Of a DNA stretch of 18,158 nt, positions 1-7,997 are shown piece by piece; position 1 is the stretch's first letter, and each line of letters begins with the position of its first letter. The stretch comes from an uncultured Veillonella sp. Lineage in GTDB: Bacteria > Bacillota > Negativicutes > Veillonellales > Veillonellaceae. The notes below the pieces were generated by a model. It was not told the DNA's origin. It did not search any database and saw only the letters and a list, made by a program, of their open reading frames with translations. The stretch lies in assembly GCF_934230905.1 (NCBI RefSeq), contig NZ_CAKQFJ010000034.1, positions 1-18,158 on the forward strand. Direction: 5' to 3'. A program made the position numbers and the translations under genes.

Positions 1-51
1 ATTGGCTAGCTTTTTTTATTATGAAAACTTATTTTGTACAGCAAGCATCTA

Positions 52-771
52 TTATTGCTTTACATAGTTATCCCATTTATGAAATCGATAACCTACCCCC
101 CAAACGGTATCGATGTATTCTTCTCCTTGGAATTGTGTATCTATTTTGGCTCTCAATCTATTAATATGAACCATAATAGTAGATGTTTCCCCTAATGATT
201 CGATTCCCCAAATACTTTCAAAAACTTCTTCTTTGGTAAACACACGGTTTGGACTTGATGCAAGAAGAACAAGAATATCATATTCACGAGGTGTCAAACT
301 CACCTCAGAACCTCCTAAAAAAACTTGATGCGAATCAAGCATAATCTCTAAATTCCCTGCAATAATTTTGGTCTCAATTTCCACAACAGGACGTAAGCTA
401 TTACGTATTCGATTATACCGATGGATATGTGATTTAACACGAGCAACCAATTCAGCAGGACTAAATGGTTTAATAATATAATCGTCAGCACCTAAACCTA
501 AGCCCCGAATCTTATCAATATCTTCTCGTTTAGCACTAACCATAATAATAGGTATTTCTTTTTCTTTACGAATATCACGGCATACAGCAAAGCCATCTTT
601 TCGAGGAATCATTATATCAAGAAGTATAAGCTCATACTCATTAGATAACGCTGAACGCAAACCATCTATACCGTTTGTTTCAATATCTACTTCGTACCCT
701 TCAATTTCTAAATAATCACGTTCAAGTTCATAAATTCCCATATCATCTTCAATAATCAAAATTTTACCCAT
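52..771 (-). CDS. OmpR/PhoB-family response regulator
   Basis: This is a DNA-binding transcription regulator activated by phosphorylation, 239 residues long, a normal length for the family. The receiver domain covers about residues 1-120. It has acidic pocket E8/D9/D10, phosphoacceptor D52 (LLDIMIP), S79 in the usual Thr/Ser position and K101 (IIKPF). The C-terminal winged helix (about 135-235) has the typical LTPREYDIL and TVWGVGYRF segments. The start ATG lies 3 nt past the kinase stop, and its Shine-Dalgarno AAGGAG is built from the last kinase codons, so the two are translationally coupled. It is clearly similar to the second regulator at 12370-13059, for example in the shared DIDKIRGLG and GADDYI segments. 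Target genes are unknown; the divergent GT39 gene is the natural candidate. Confidence 0.95.
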   Translation of the reverse strand: MGKILIIEDDMGIYELERDYLEIEGYEVDIETNGIDGLRSALSNEYELILLDIMIPRKDGFAVCRDIRKEKEIPIIMVSAKREDIDKIRGLGLGADDYIIKPFSPAELVARVKSHIHRYNRIRNSLRPVVEIETKIIAGNLEIMLDSHQVFLGGSEVSLTPREYDILVLLASSPNRVFTKEEVFESIWGIESLGETSTIMVHINRLRAKIDTQFQGEEYIDTVWGVGYRFHKWDNYVKQ

Positions 772-774
772 ATT

Positions 775-2259
775 CTACTCCTTAACGCGGGGAAATTCCA
801 TCACAATAGATAAGCCATGACCATTTTTATTATGAGTAGCATAAATAGAGCCATCCATATCTTCAACGATTTGTTTTACAATAGCTAACCCTATACCATT
901 TCCATTGGCTACCTCTACACGTGCTTCATCAGTACGGAAAAAAATATCAAATAATCGAGGTAACATCTCTGTAGGAACTCCGTTTCCATTATCAGAAAAG
1001 GTAAATCGAAAACCATTATTAATCGTATTTGTTGTTATATCAATTTGCACAACATCATCACATCTATATTTTATACTATTCGATACAAGATTATCTAAAA
1101 TACGATAAAACTGTATACGATCTATACTAACTAATCCATGATCTGTATCATACACTTCATGCAAAGAAATATGTTCGTTCTCGTCAAGATGACGCCCTAC
1201 TACATATTCTTGTATTACACCATCTAAAGCATAAATATGACGATCATACTGAATCTGTTTTAACTCTAACTTAGAAAAATCTGATAACATATTAACTAAG
1301 TGTTCAATTCGTCCTGCCTTATCATAAATCTGTTGTACATAACGAGCCTGTTTTTCTATAGTATTAGCAACGCCTTCAAGAATACCACTAGCATATCCTT
1401 TCACAGATGTTAGCGGTGTTGAAATATCATGACAAATCCCTGCAATCATTTCACGTCTACGTTCTTCGTAATCAGCTTGCTCCTTACGAGCTGTAAATAA
1501 TGCCTCCTGCATATTATTAAAAGCCTCACAGGCAGCTCCCAATTCATCATGATTTCTTACCATAATAATGTTAGGTACACTTCCAGACTTAAGATCATCA
1601 GCGGCTTGTTTTAAATCTTTAATAGGCATCAAAATATATGTTGCAAGACGATTAGAAATATATATACCTATACCGATGATAAGAGATAACATTAATACAA
1701 TAGCCAATCCAAACGCGACTTCAACTATTTTTTTATCTGTTGACTCTGGCCCCATACTTTTAGCCATAAATGGAATTTGCCCTTTACCATACACTGTAAG
1801 CCCTGTCCCATATGAGTTTACATAGGTAAATTGATTCCCTTGCCAATTCAAATAATGAGTAAGCTCTACTACTTTCATCGTACTATTAAGATCAGCTAAC
1901 ATATTATCTGTTTCTAAACCAGGTGTCGAATACACAACATGCTTGTCTTTCAAAATAATTATATCTAAACCTTGTGCTTCTAACACTGCACTACTATCCA
2001 GAATATCACTAACAGTTGTAGACTCTTTTGATAGCTTTTTATTAATTTGTTCTAAACCTAATTGAAACACTTGAGCCTGAATTGAACTAGGGGCTAACAT
2101 CATCCATTGTCGATGAGCAACTGGATTTGTATATCGTATAATCCCCCAAACGCCAAATAAGGCGGTTAACAATACTAAAAAGGGGATGATAATAATAAGT
2201 AAGTTACTCATTATCATTTTTTTCTGTACACCTAATGAATTAAACCAGTTAAATAGCAT
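775..2259 (-). CDS. Membrane sensor histidine kinase (HAMP, HisKA, HATPase)
   Basis: This is the sensor kinase partner of the regulator downstream, 494 residues. Membrane helices are visible at about 19-41 and 178-202. They enclose an extracytoplasmic sensing region of roughly 135 residues that I cannot assign to a ligand. A HAMP-like linker follows (about 203-255). The H-box carries H277 (GICHDISTP), the N-box N394 (NLVSNSIKYR), G1 starts at D423 (DNGNGVP) and G2 is NGNGIGL near 452-458, so all catalytic elements are intact. The start has an excellent AGGAGG site 5 nt upstream. The kinase precedes its regulator in transcription. No convincing promoter was picked out in the 177-bp AT-rich gap shared with the divergent glycosyltransferase. 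Confidence 0.95.
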   Translation of the reverse strand: MLFNWFNSLGVQKKMIMSNLLIIIIPFLVLLTALFGVWGIIRYTNPVAHRQWMMLAPSSIQAQVFQLGLEQINKKLSKESTTVSDILDSSAVLEAQGLDIIILKDKHVVYSTPGLETDNMLADLNSTMKVVELTHYLNWQGNQFTYVNSYGTGLTVYGKGQIPFMAKSMGPESTDKKIVEVAFGLAIVLMLSLIIGIGIYISNRLATYILMPIKDLKQAADDLKSGSVPNIIMVRNHDELGAACEAFNNMQEALFTARKEQADYEERRREMIAGICHDISTPLTSVKGYASGILEGVANTIEKQARYVQQIYDKAGRIEHLVNMLSDFSKLELKQIQYDRHIYALDGVIQEYVVGRHLDENEHISLHEVYDTDHGLVSIDRIQFYRILDNLVSNSIKYRCDDVVQIDITTNTINNGFRFTFSDNGNGVPTEMLPRLFDIFFRTDEARVEVANGNGIGLAIVKQIVEDMDGSIYATHNKNGHGLSIVMEFPRVKE

Positions 2260-2436
2260 TGTAACCTCCTGTTCTTCATTATACTTGCTACTCTTTTGTC
2301 TATTTGATTATGTGAATAAATATTTCATAATATGTAATTTAATCGTTATATTTTTGTAATATTTGTTCTTTATTATGTATTTATATGAAAATAAAGGTAG
2401 TATCAAATAAACAGTTTAGCATGAGGTAATAAGTCT

Positions 2437-3906
2437 ATGAAATATATTCTAAAAAATAGAGACTATCATATTTTGATAGTCCTTATCTTATCCTCCCTTA
2501 TTTATTTTATAGGCAATTCTTGGCTCAGCATTACGGACCCTATAGAATCTAACTATGCACTAACGGCAAAAGAAATGCTAATAAACAAAAATTACCTATC
2601 CCCTCAAATTTTTGGTCATTACTGGTATGATAAACCTATTTTTTATTACTGGGAACTTATCATAAGCTTTAAAATATTTGGTATCTCAAACTTTGGCGCA
2701 CGATTTTTCTCTGGCCTAATCGGCCTCTGCAATATTTTTCTTGTTTTCCGATTTGTAAAAGCACAAACAAATCATGTTATCGCCATAGTGAGTGCAATCA
2801 TTGTATCCATCTCAGTAGAATACTGGATTATTGCTAAATCTATTATAACAGATATGACACTAGGTCTATGTTTTAATGCGATATTAATGAGTTTCTATAT
2901 GGGATATTCCCAACATAAAACACAATCACCATATTATAAATACTATTATCTACTCGCCTATATAGCATCGGCTATTGCCGTACTGACTAAGGGGCCTATC
3001 GGATTTTTATTACCAGGCTGTATTATACTAGTCTATCTTGTGATTCGACGGGATATTCGAGAATTACTTAGCTTACAACTTATTCCAGGAATGACCATTT
3101 TCATCTTAGTTGCTGGAAGTTGGTATTACTATATGTACACAATTCATGGTGATGATTTTGTTAATATATTCTTAGGTGTTCACAATTGGTTACGAGCTAC
3201 TGTATCAGAGCATCCAAAATTTAATGTTTGGTATTATTACCTTCCTATTACTATCATTTCATTATTTCCTTGGTCTATTATTTTACCAAAACTGATATAC
3301 AACAACCGAAAAATTTGGTTCACTAATATTCCCTTACACAGCTTTTTAGCAATCTGGGCCGGTACAGTTATACTCTTTTTTTCATTTATGGCAACCAAAT
3401 ACTCAACCTATACGTTCCCTGCTCTAACACCGTTAGCTATATTGATGGCAATTATGTGTTACCAACGGATATCATTAATCTGTAAAGTTGCGCTAGCTAT
3501 GAGTATTACCTATATAGTGCTAACTTTCACAATTGCTATCCCACAAACAAATAAAGCTTCTAGCCCCGCCATCAGTCAATATATTAGTCAATATATAAAC
3601 GATGAGTCTATCATCGTACAAGGAAGTGGTAGATATCGGGTTTCACCAACCTACTATAGCAATCATACAGTCTATAAATTGATTGGTCCTAATGAAACAG
3701 CTCCTAATCCGAGTACGATTTCATGGAATGCAAAAGAGATTATGCCATTTATATCCGTCAATAATCTACCTACAGATAAAGACGTCTATCTACTCATCTA
3801 TGGTAATGATAGTTTTCCAACCACACTCAATGAAAGTCAATGGTCTAAAATATATTCCACTACAGAAGGATCTATTTACCAACTACATCACAGTCTGAAA
3901 AACTAA
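2437..3906 (+). CDS. GT39 (ArnT/PMT-like) membrane glycosyltransferase
   Basis: This polytopic membrane protein of 489 residues is of the family that moves a sugar from a polyprenyl-phosphate donor onto lipid A, glycans or proteins outside the inner membrane. After TM1 (about 11-31), the first loop has the acidic motif DPIESNYALTAKEM (D34, E37) and then YDKPIFYYW near residue 64-72. These match the ArnT/PMT catalytic loop. Roughly ten hydrophobic helices follow and a C-terminal part of about 110 residues is less hydrophobic. It is somewhat shorter than E. coli ArnT. The start has GAGG 10 nt upstream. It is divergent from a two-component system, which suggests but does not prove regulated lipid A modification. 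Its 3' end overlaps cdd tail-to-tail by 35 bp. Donor and acceptor cannot be read from sequence. Confidence 0.85.
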   Translation: MKYILKNRDYHILIVLILSSLIYFIGNSWLSITDPIESNYALTAKEMLINKNYLSPQIFGHYWYDKPIFYYWELIISFKIFGISNFGARFFSGLIGLCNIFLVFRFVKAQTNHVIAIVSAIIVSISVEYWIIAKSIITDMTLGLCFNAILMSFYMGYSQHKTQSPYYKYYYLLAYIASAIAVLTKGPIGFLLPGCIILVYLVIRRDIRELLSLQLIPGMTIFILVAGSWYYYMYTIHGDDFVNIFLGVHNWLRATVSEHPKFNVWYYYLPITIISLFPWSIILPKLIYNNRKIWFTNIPLHSFLAIWAGTVILFFSFMATKYSTYTFPALTPLAILMAIMCYQRISLICKVALAMSITYIVLTFTIAIPQTNKASSPAISQYISQYINDESIIVQGSGRYRVSPTYYSNHTVYKLIGPNETAPNPSTISWNAKEIMPFISVNNLPTDKDVYLLIYGNDSFPTTLNESQWSKIYSTTEGSIYQLHHSLKN

Positions 3907-4276
3907 ATGGCAATAGTTCTTCAATAGATACTATTTTCATATTCCCCATCAAATTTGCCATGATAATCGTTGGAATTTTAAACTCGTTTATGACTTGACG
4001 ACAAGCACCACATGGCGCACAAGGCCCTTCCGTATCTGCAACTACGGCAAGGGCTTTAAACTTTCTATGGTCTTCTGATATAGCTTTAAAAATAGCGGTT
4101 CTTTCAGCACAATTAGTAAGTCCATAAGATGCATTTTCTATATTACACCCTTTGTAGATAGTACCATCTTCACACAAAAGTGCTGCCCCTACAGCGAAAT
4201 TAGAATAGGGACTGTAAGATTGTTGACGAGCCTCTATAGCACACGCTACTAGCTGCTCTACATCTTGTTTTATCAC
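3872..4276 (-). CDS. cdd: Cytidine deaminase
   Basis: It deaminates cytidine and deoxycytidine to uridine and deoxyuridine in the cytoplasm, feeding the phosphorylase encoded just upstream. The short tetrameric type is indicated by 134 residues and three Cys zinc ligands. C56 and catalytic E58 lie in TNCAERTA, and C89/C92 in PCGACRQV. I place the start at the GTG at 4276 (MIKQDVEQL). The ribosome site AGGGGGG ends 7 nt before it, whereas the alternative in-frame TTG at 4282 is only 1 nt from that site. Only 14 nt separate it from the phosphorylase stop, so it is the last gene of the operon. Its 3' end lies inside the end of the convergent glycosyltransferase and no terminator is visible. Confidence 0.95.
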   Translation of the reverse strand: MIKQDVEQLVACAIEARQQSYSPYSNFAVGAALLCEDGTIYKGCNIENASYGLTNCAERTAIFKAISEDHRKFKALAVVADTEGPCAPCGACRQVINEFKIPTIIMANLMGNMKIVSIEELLPFSFSDCDVVGK

Positions 4277-4290
4277 AATCAATCCCCCCT

Positions 4291-5592
4291 TTATTCTACG
4301 ATAGCCAATATGGTATCTCGGCTTACAGGTTTTTCTAAACCAATTGTCAGAGCTTGTATATAGGCATGCGCTGCACCTTCAAATAAACTTTCATCATCAG
4401 CATATAACGTGGCAATTACATCTCCCTCGGCTATACTATCACCGGTTTTCTTATGCATCACAATGCCAGCTGTCATATCAATAGGGCCATCTTTTACAGT
4501 TCGACCTGCCCCTAGCATAACCGATGCAATACCACAGGCCTCTGTATCCATATGTGTAATATAACCTGCACTAGATGTCTTAATATCATACGTAAATTGA
4601 GATTGACCCAACAAAGAAATGTTGTCTACGACACGACCATCTCCCCCTTGGGAGATGATGAGTTCTCGCAACTTAGCTAAACCATCTCCATTTTGCAACG
4701 CACTCTGCACTTTAGCATAACAAGTATCATAATCACCTTTTTCACTCATCACTAATAAATACGCTGCCATAACAAGACATTCATCAGTCAAATCGCGTGG
4801 TCCATGTCCTCTTAAGGTTTGAATGACCTCCGCGATTTCTAAAGCGTTCCCAATAGCATACCCCAATGGTCGATCCATATCTGTAATAACAGCTTTAACA
4901 ATTCGCTTATTTTCCCGACCAATATCTACCATCGTCTGTGCTAATGTATGGGCTTCATCTAAAGATTTCATAAACGCTCCACTGCCAACTTTAACATCTA
5001 GTAAAATAGCATCAGCACCTGAGGCGAGTTTTTTACTCATAATCGATGAGGCAATAAGAGGAATACTATCCACTGTAGCCGTTACATCACGTAAAGCATA
5101 GATTTTCTTATCCGCTGGCGCAATATTACTAGATTGACCAATAACGGCAACACCAATATTGTTAACTTGATTCCTAAAGGCCTCTTCTGAAAGTTCTGTT
5201 TTAAGGCCCGGTATAGATTCCATTTTATCTATGGTACCACCCGTATGACCAAGTCCACGACCTGACATTTTAGCGACTACACCACCACAAGCTGCGACCA
5301 GCGAGGCAATAACAAGTGTAGTTTTATCACCTACGCCACCTGTACTATGCTTATCTACTTTAATGCCCTTAATGGCCGATAAATTAACCATATCCCCCGA
5401 ATGGGCCATAGCCATAGTAAACGTGCCTAGTTCTTTTGTCGTCATGCCTTTAAACATGACGGCCATAAGAAACGCACTCATTTGATAATCAGGGATATTT
5501 CCTTCTACATAACCACGTATTAACCACTGTATTTCTTTATCAGATAGCTCAATTCCTTGTCGTTTTTTGAGTATCACATCATACATTCTCAT
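4291..5592 (-). CDS. pdp: Pyrimidine-nucleoside phosphorylase
   Basis: It catalyses phosphorolysis of (deoxy)uridine or thymidine to the base plus (deoxy)ribose-1-phosphate. The family signature SGRGLGHTGGTIDKME is at residues 110-125, and the phosphate-binding KHSTGGVGDKTT at 81-92. Its 433 residues equal the usual length of the Bacillus-type enzyme Pdp and are slightly below E. coli DeoA (thymidine phosphorylase), so broad pyrimidine specificity is more likely, but sequence alone does not settle this. The ribosome site is weak (AGGT, 5 nt before ATG) and follows a large hairpin at 5604-5652, so translation or mRNA stability may be tuned there. It lies between deoC and cdd in a breakdown operon. 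Confidence 0.94.
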   Translation of the reverse strand: MRMYDVILKKRQGIELSDKEIQWLIRGYVEGNIPDYQMSAFLMAVMFKGMTTKELGTFTMAMAHSGDMVNLSAIKGIKVDKHSTGGVGDKTTLVIASLVAACGGVVAKMSGRGLGHTGGTIDKMESIPGLKTELSEEAFRNQVNNIGVAVIGQSSNIAPADKKIYALRDVTATVDSIPLIASSIMSKKLASGADAILLDVKVGSGAFMKSLDEAHTLAQTMVDIGRENKRIVKAVITDMDRPLGYAIGNALEIAEVIQTLRGHGPRDLTDECLVMAAYLLVMSEKGDYDTCYAKVQSALQNGDGLAKLRELIISQGGDGRVVDNISLLGQSQFTYDIKTSSAGYITHMDTEACGIASVMLGAGRTVKDGPIDMTAGIVMHKKTGDSIAEGDVIATLYADDESLFEGAAHAYIQALTIGLEKPVSRDTILAIVE

Positions 5593-5603
5593 ATGTTACC
5601 TAC

Positions 5604-5652
5604 AAAGGGCTGTAAGGAATTACACAATGTAAGTTCCATTACAGCCCCCTTT
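5604..5652 (-). promoter_or_regulatory. Long intercistronic hairpin between deoC and pdp
   Basis: A nearly perfect hairpin starts about 12 bases before the pdp start codon. The outer arms GGGCTGTAA (5607-5615) and TTACAGCCC (5639-5647) pair over 9 bp. After a one-base bulge, GGAA pairs with TTCC. After a second bulge, TTACA pairs with TGTAA around a CAA loop. Flanking AAA/TTT can extend it. On the mRNA strand only three U follow the stem, so it is not a typical terminator. A partial attenuator, an RNase III or processing site, or a translation-modulating stem are possible roles. Confidence 0.7.
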
Positions 5653-5656
5653 CTAT

Positions 5657-5690
5657 ACGTTATATACTACGTTATATACTACGTAATCTA
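5657..5690. repeat. Short 12-bp tandem repeat after deoC
   Basis: ACGTTATATACT occurs twice back to back (5657-5668 and 5669-5680), followed by a degenerate third unit that runs into the deoC stop codon. It is in the deoC-pdp gap, next to the large hairpin. It may be variable by slippage. No function is evident. Confidence 0.75.
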
Positions 5691-6350
5691 TACAGTTTCA
5701 TTCAATCGATTTTTTAATAGCCCTACAGCAGCACTTGCACCAATCCGTGTACATCCAGCCGCAATATAAGCTTTCATCGCCTCAACGGAACGAATCCCAC
5801 CAGCAGCTTTAATTTGTACATTAGGACCAATGTACTTCTTAAACAATTGCACATCCTCTAATGTAGCACCACCGCTTCCAAATCCAGTCGATGTCTTAAT
5901 AAAATCTGCGCCACCTTCCGTTACACAACGGCATAGTTCTATCTTTTCTTCATTCGTTAAGAAACATGCCTCTATGATAACCTTTAAGATTTTAGTACCA
6001 CATACCGCTTTAAGATCTTTAATTTCCTCTGTTATAGCACGATAATCACCTTGCTTAGCATCACCCAAATTAATAACCATATCGATTTCTGAGGCACCTT
6101 CCGTTATTGCTTGTTTTGTTTCCGCCACCTTGGATTCTGTCGTTTGATAGCCTAAAGGAAACCCTACAACAGTACATACATTTAACTTCGGATATGCATT
6201 ATGTGCTGATTCTACAAAATCTGGTGGAATACATACAGATGCTGTGTCATATGTTAACGCTTCTTCACATATAACCTTAATTTCATCCCATGTAGCAACA
6301 GGGTTTAATAATGTATGGTCCACATAGGATAATAGGTCTTTACCTAACAT
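5688..6350 (-). CDS. deoC: Deoxyribose-phosphate aldolase
   Basis: It cleaves 2-deoxyribose-5-phosphate to glyceraldehyde-3-phosphate and acetaldehyde, letting the cell use the sugar released from deoxynucleosides. At 220 residues it is the usual bacterial length. The TIM-barrel markers are present: the Schiff-base lysine K152 in DFIKTSTGF, the proton-relay lysine K181 in KAAGGIR, and D90 in SEIDMVINLG. The start is supported by GGGGAGG 5 nt upstream. It sits 66 nt after the exonuclease gene and 95 nt before pdp. No phosphopentomutase gene (deoB), needed to link phosphorylase to aldolase, is seen in this window, so it must be elsewhere. Confidence 0.95.
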   Translation of the reverse strand: MLGKDLLSYVDHTLLNPVATWDEIKVICEEALTYDTASVCIPPDFVESAHNAYPKLNVCTVVGFPLGYQTTESKVAETKQAITEGASEIDMVINLGDAKQGDYRAITEEIKDLKAVCGTKILKVIIEACFLTNEEKIELCRCVTEGGADFIKTSTGFGSGGATLEDVQLFKKYIGPNVQIKAAGGIRSVEAMKAYIAAGCTRIGASAAVGLLKNRLNETV

Positions 6351-6416
6351 ATTTACCTCCCCAATACTCTATTTCACTATACGTGTTATGTATTATGTAT
6401 TATGCCTAGACTATCA

Positions 6417-7046
6417 CTAGAAAAATGACATTTGCTCTGGTTCCGGCTTCTTATGTAACGCTGCCTGCGCGGCTTTATTCTTTTCATCAATAAACGGCTC
6501 AAGTGGAACGCCTATTTTCGATAAAAGTTCTGGTAAGGAATTAGCTCCTTTCAAACGTGCAGCCTCGATAGCAACCTTGGCACAAGTTTCAGCATCATCC
6601 AATGCATAGTGATGCTTGAAATCAACACCTAAATATGCTCCCATAGTGTTTAATTTATGATTGACTAAATCTGGCCATACGGCACGGGAAATTTTTACAG
6701 TACATGCATATTCAAGTTCTGGCCATGGAATTTTATAATAATCAAGTGTAGCTCGTAACACATTCATATCAAATTTAGCATTATGAGCAATCATAATTTT
6801 TCCTTTTAAATGATTTTCATAAATGGCAGGCCATAATTGGTCAAATGTCTTTTCGTTCAATACCTCCTTTGGCTCGATACCATGAATTTCAATACATTCA
6901 GGATCAAAAGACATAAACGGTGGTTTAATAAGACTATAGGCTTTTTTAGTAATCTGTCCATTTTCAACGGTAATAACCGCTAAGGAACAGGCACTATTTT
7001 TATATTTATTAGCTGTTTCAAAATCCAATGCTACAAAATCTAACAT
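6417..7046 (-). CDS. DnaQ-like 3'-5' exonuclease (DEDDh)
   Basis: This is a probable stand-alone exonuclease of the DNA polymerase III epsilon superfamily, 209 residues. Catalytic residues are visible: D8 and E10 (ALDFET), D93 (AHNAKFD), then H146 and D151 in HYALDDAET, which makes it the DEDDh type. The exonuclease fold ends near residue 165. The tail ends in QMSFF, which resembles a sliding-clamp binding motif. The start ATG has AAAGGA 5 nt upstream. It is the first gene of the minus-strand run leading into deoC, pdp and cdd. It could release deoxynucleotides upstream of that pathway, or simply be a repair nuclease. The substrate is not determined by sequence. Confidence 0.88.
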   Translation of the reverse strand: MLDFVALDFETANKYKNSACSLAVITVENGQITKKAYSLIKPPFMSFDPECIEIHGIEPKEVLNEKTFDQLWPAIYENHLKGKIMIAHNAKFDMNVLRATLDYYKIPWPELEYACTVKISRAVWPDLVNHKLNTMGAYLGVDFKHHYALDDAETCAKVAIEAARLKGANSLPELLSKIGVPLEPFIDEKNKAAQAALHKKPEPEQMSFF

Positions 7047-7088
7047 GGTAATCCTTTCTTAGCTACTAACAACATATTATATACATAC

Positions 7089-7109
7089 GTTGGATATACA
7101 TATATCAAC
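7089..7109. repeat. Imperfect palindrome in the leader of the exonuclease-deo operon
   Basis: Arms GTTG and CAAC enclose an ATATA/TATAT pairing with one extra base, all within 21 bp. It lies between the likely start of transcription (about 7135) and the exonuclease start codon. It could be an operator or a small hairpin. It does not match a deo or cyt operator that I recognise. Confidence 0.35.
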
Positions 7110-7141
7110 TTATATTAGGAATCATCTTCACTTCTGTGTTT

Positions 7142-7150
7142 ATTATATCA
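7142..7150 (-). promoter_or_regulatory. Extended -10 promoter for the exonuclease-deoC-pdp-cdd operon
   Basis: On the minus strand TGATATAAT gives a perfect TATAAT (7147-7142) with the TGn extension. The -35 region is poor. This fits an extended -10 promoter giving a leader of about 90 nt. The strand and distance match the exonuclease gene. Confidence 0.55.
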
Positions 7151-7213
7151 TGAACGCGAAGAAAATCGATGTATAAAAGCAGTTCTTAAGCCGACTTTCA
7201 CAACGGATTTTCA

Positions 7214-7243
7214 TTGACAGGACCCCCTATTCTATGTGAAAAT
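7214..7243 (+). promoter_or_regulatory. Possible pyrF promoter
   Basis: A perfect TTGACA (7214-7219) is followed after 18 nt by GAAAAT, a 4/6 match to a -10 box, about 35 bp before the pyrF start. Half-sites TTTCACA (7196-7202) and TGTGAAA (7235-7241) form an inverted repeat flanking the -35 box and could be a regulator site. The -10 is weak, so the call is tentative. Confidence 0.35.
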
Positions 7244-7277
7244 TATTTAGATATATATGTACTATGGAGGTTATAAC

Positions 7278-7997
7278 ATGGCAGATGACAGATTAATCGT
7301 CGCCCTCGACGTATCCACAATGGATGCGATGAAATCTATCGTGTCCTCACTAGGGGACTCCGTTAGTTTCTACAAGGTGGGTATGGAATTATTCTATGCC
7401 GAAGGGGACCAAACGGTTCGCTATTTGCAAGAGCACGGCAAACATGTCTTTCTCGATTTGAAATTACATGATATTCCTAATACGGTAGCCCATGGCGTAT
7501 CTTCCCTTACTCATTTAGGCGCCAATCTAATCACTATTCATGGTCAAGGTGGCCCTATTATGATGAAAGCTGCCGCTAAGGCTGCTCGTGAAAGCGCTGA
7601 AAAACTAGGCATCGAACGTCCAAAACTATTAGCAATTACCGTATTAACAAGCTTTGATGACGAATCTTGGACATCTATTGGTGGTCAATTACCAATTGCG
7701 GACCAAGTCATTCGCCTTGCAAAACTTGCTAAAGAATCCGGTATGGACGGTGTTGTATGTTCCGCCTTAGAAGCTAAGATGATTCGTGAAGCCTGTGGAC
7801 CAGACTTCCTTATCGTTACACCAGGCATTCGCCCATCCTTTGCGGCCACAAACGACCAAAAGCGCATTGCTACACCATCGAGTGCCTTACAGGATGGTGC
7901 ATCTCGCCTTGTTATTGGCCGACCTATTACACAAGCTGAACATCCACAAGAGACGGTACGTTTAATTATTGAAGAAATGGAGAGTGTATCCAAATGA
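7278..7997 (+). CDS. pyrF: Orotidine 5'-phosphate decarboxylase
   Basis: It converts OMP to UMP, the last step of pyrimidine synthesis, in the cytoplasm. The signature DLKLHDIPNT (residues 60-69) contains the catalytic D60, K62 and D65. The phosphate-binding loop region TPGIRP and GRPIT near the C-terminus complete the TIM barrel. I choose the ATG at 7278 (MADDRLIVALDVS, 239 residues). TGGAGG lies 7 nt before it, while the ATG at 7257 would put seven extra residues on the protein and has no ribosome site. The stop overlaps the pyrE start (ATGA), so the two are translationally coupled. Confidence 0.96.
   Translation: MADDRLIVALDVSTMDAMKSIVSSLGDSVSFYKVGMELFYAEGDQTVRYLQEHGKHVFLDLKLHDIPNTVAHGVSSLTHLGANLITIHGQGGPIMMKAAAKAARESAEKLGIERPKLLAITVLTSFDDESWTSIGGQLPIADQVIRLAKLAKESGMDGVVCSALEAKMIREACGPDFLIVTPGIRPSFAATNDQKRIATPSSALQDGASRLVIGRPITQAEHPQETVRLIIEEMESVSK

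Noticed and set aside
4..17. GGCTAGC followed by a run of T, like the right arm of a terminator
   Set aside because: The matching arm would lie outside the window, so it cannot be confirmed.
2260..2436. Promoters in the gap between the first kinase and the GT39 gene
   Set aside because: Several AT-rich -10-like strings exist, but none has a convincing -35 at 16-18 nt on either strand.
4277..4282. TTG start of cdd at 4282
   Set aside because: It is 1 nt from the ribosome site; the GTG at 4276 has normal spacing.
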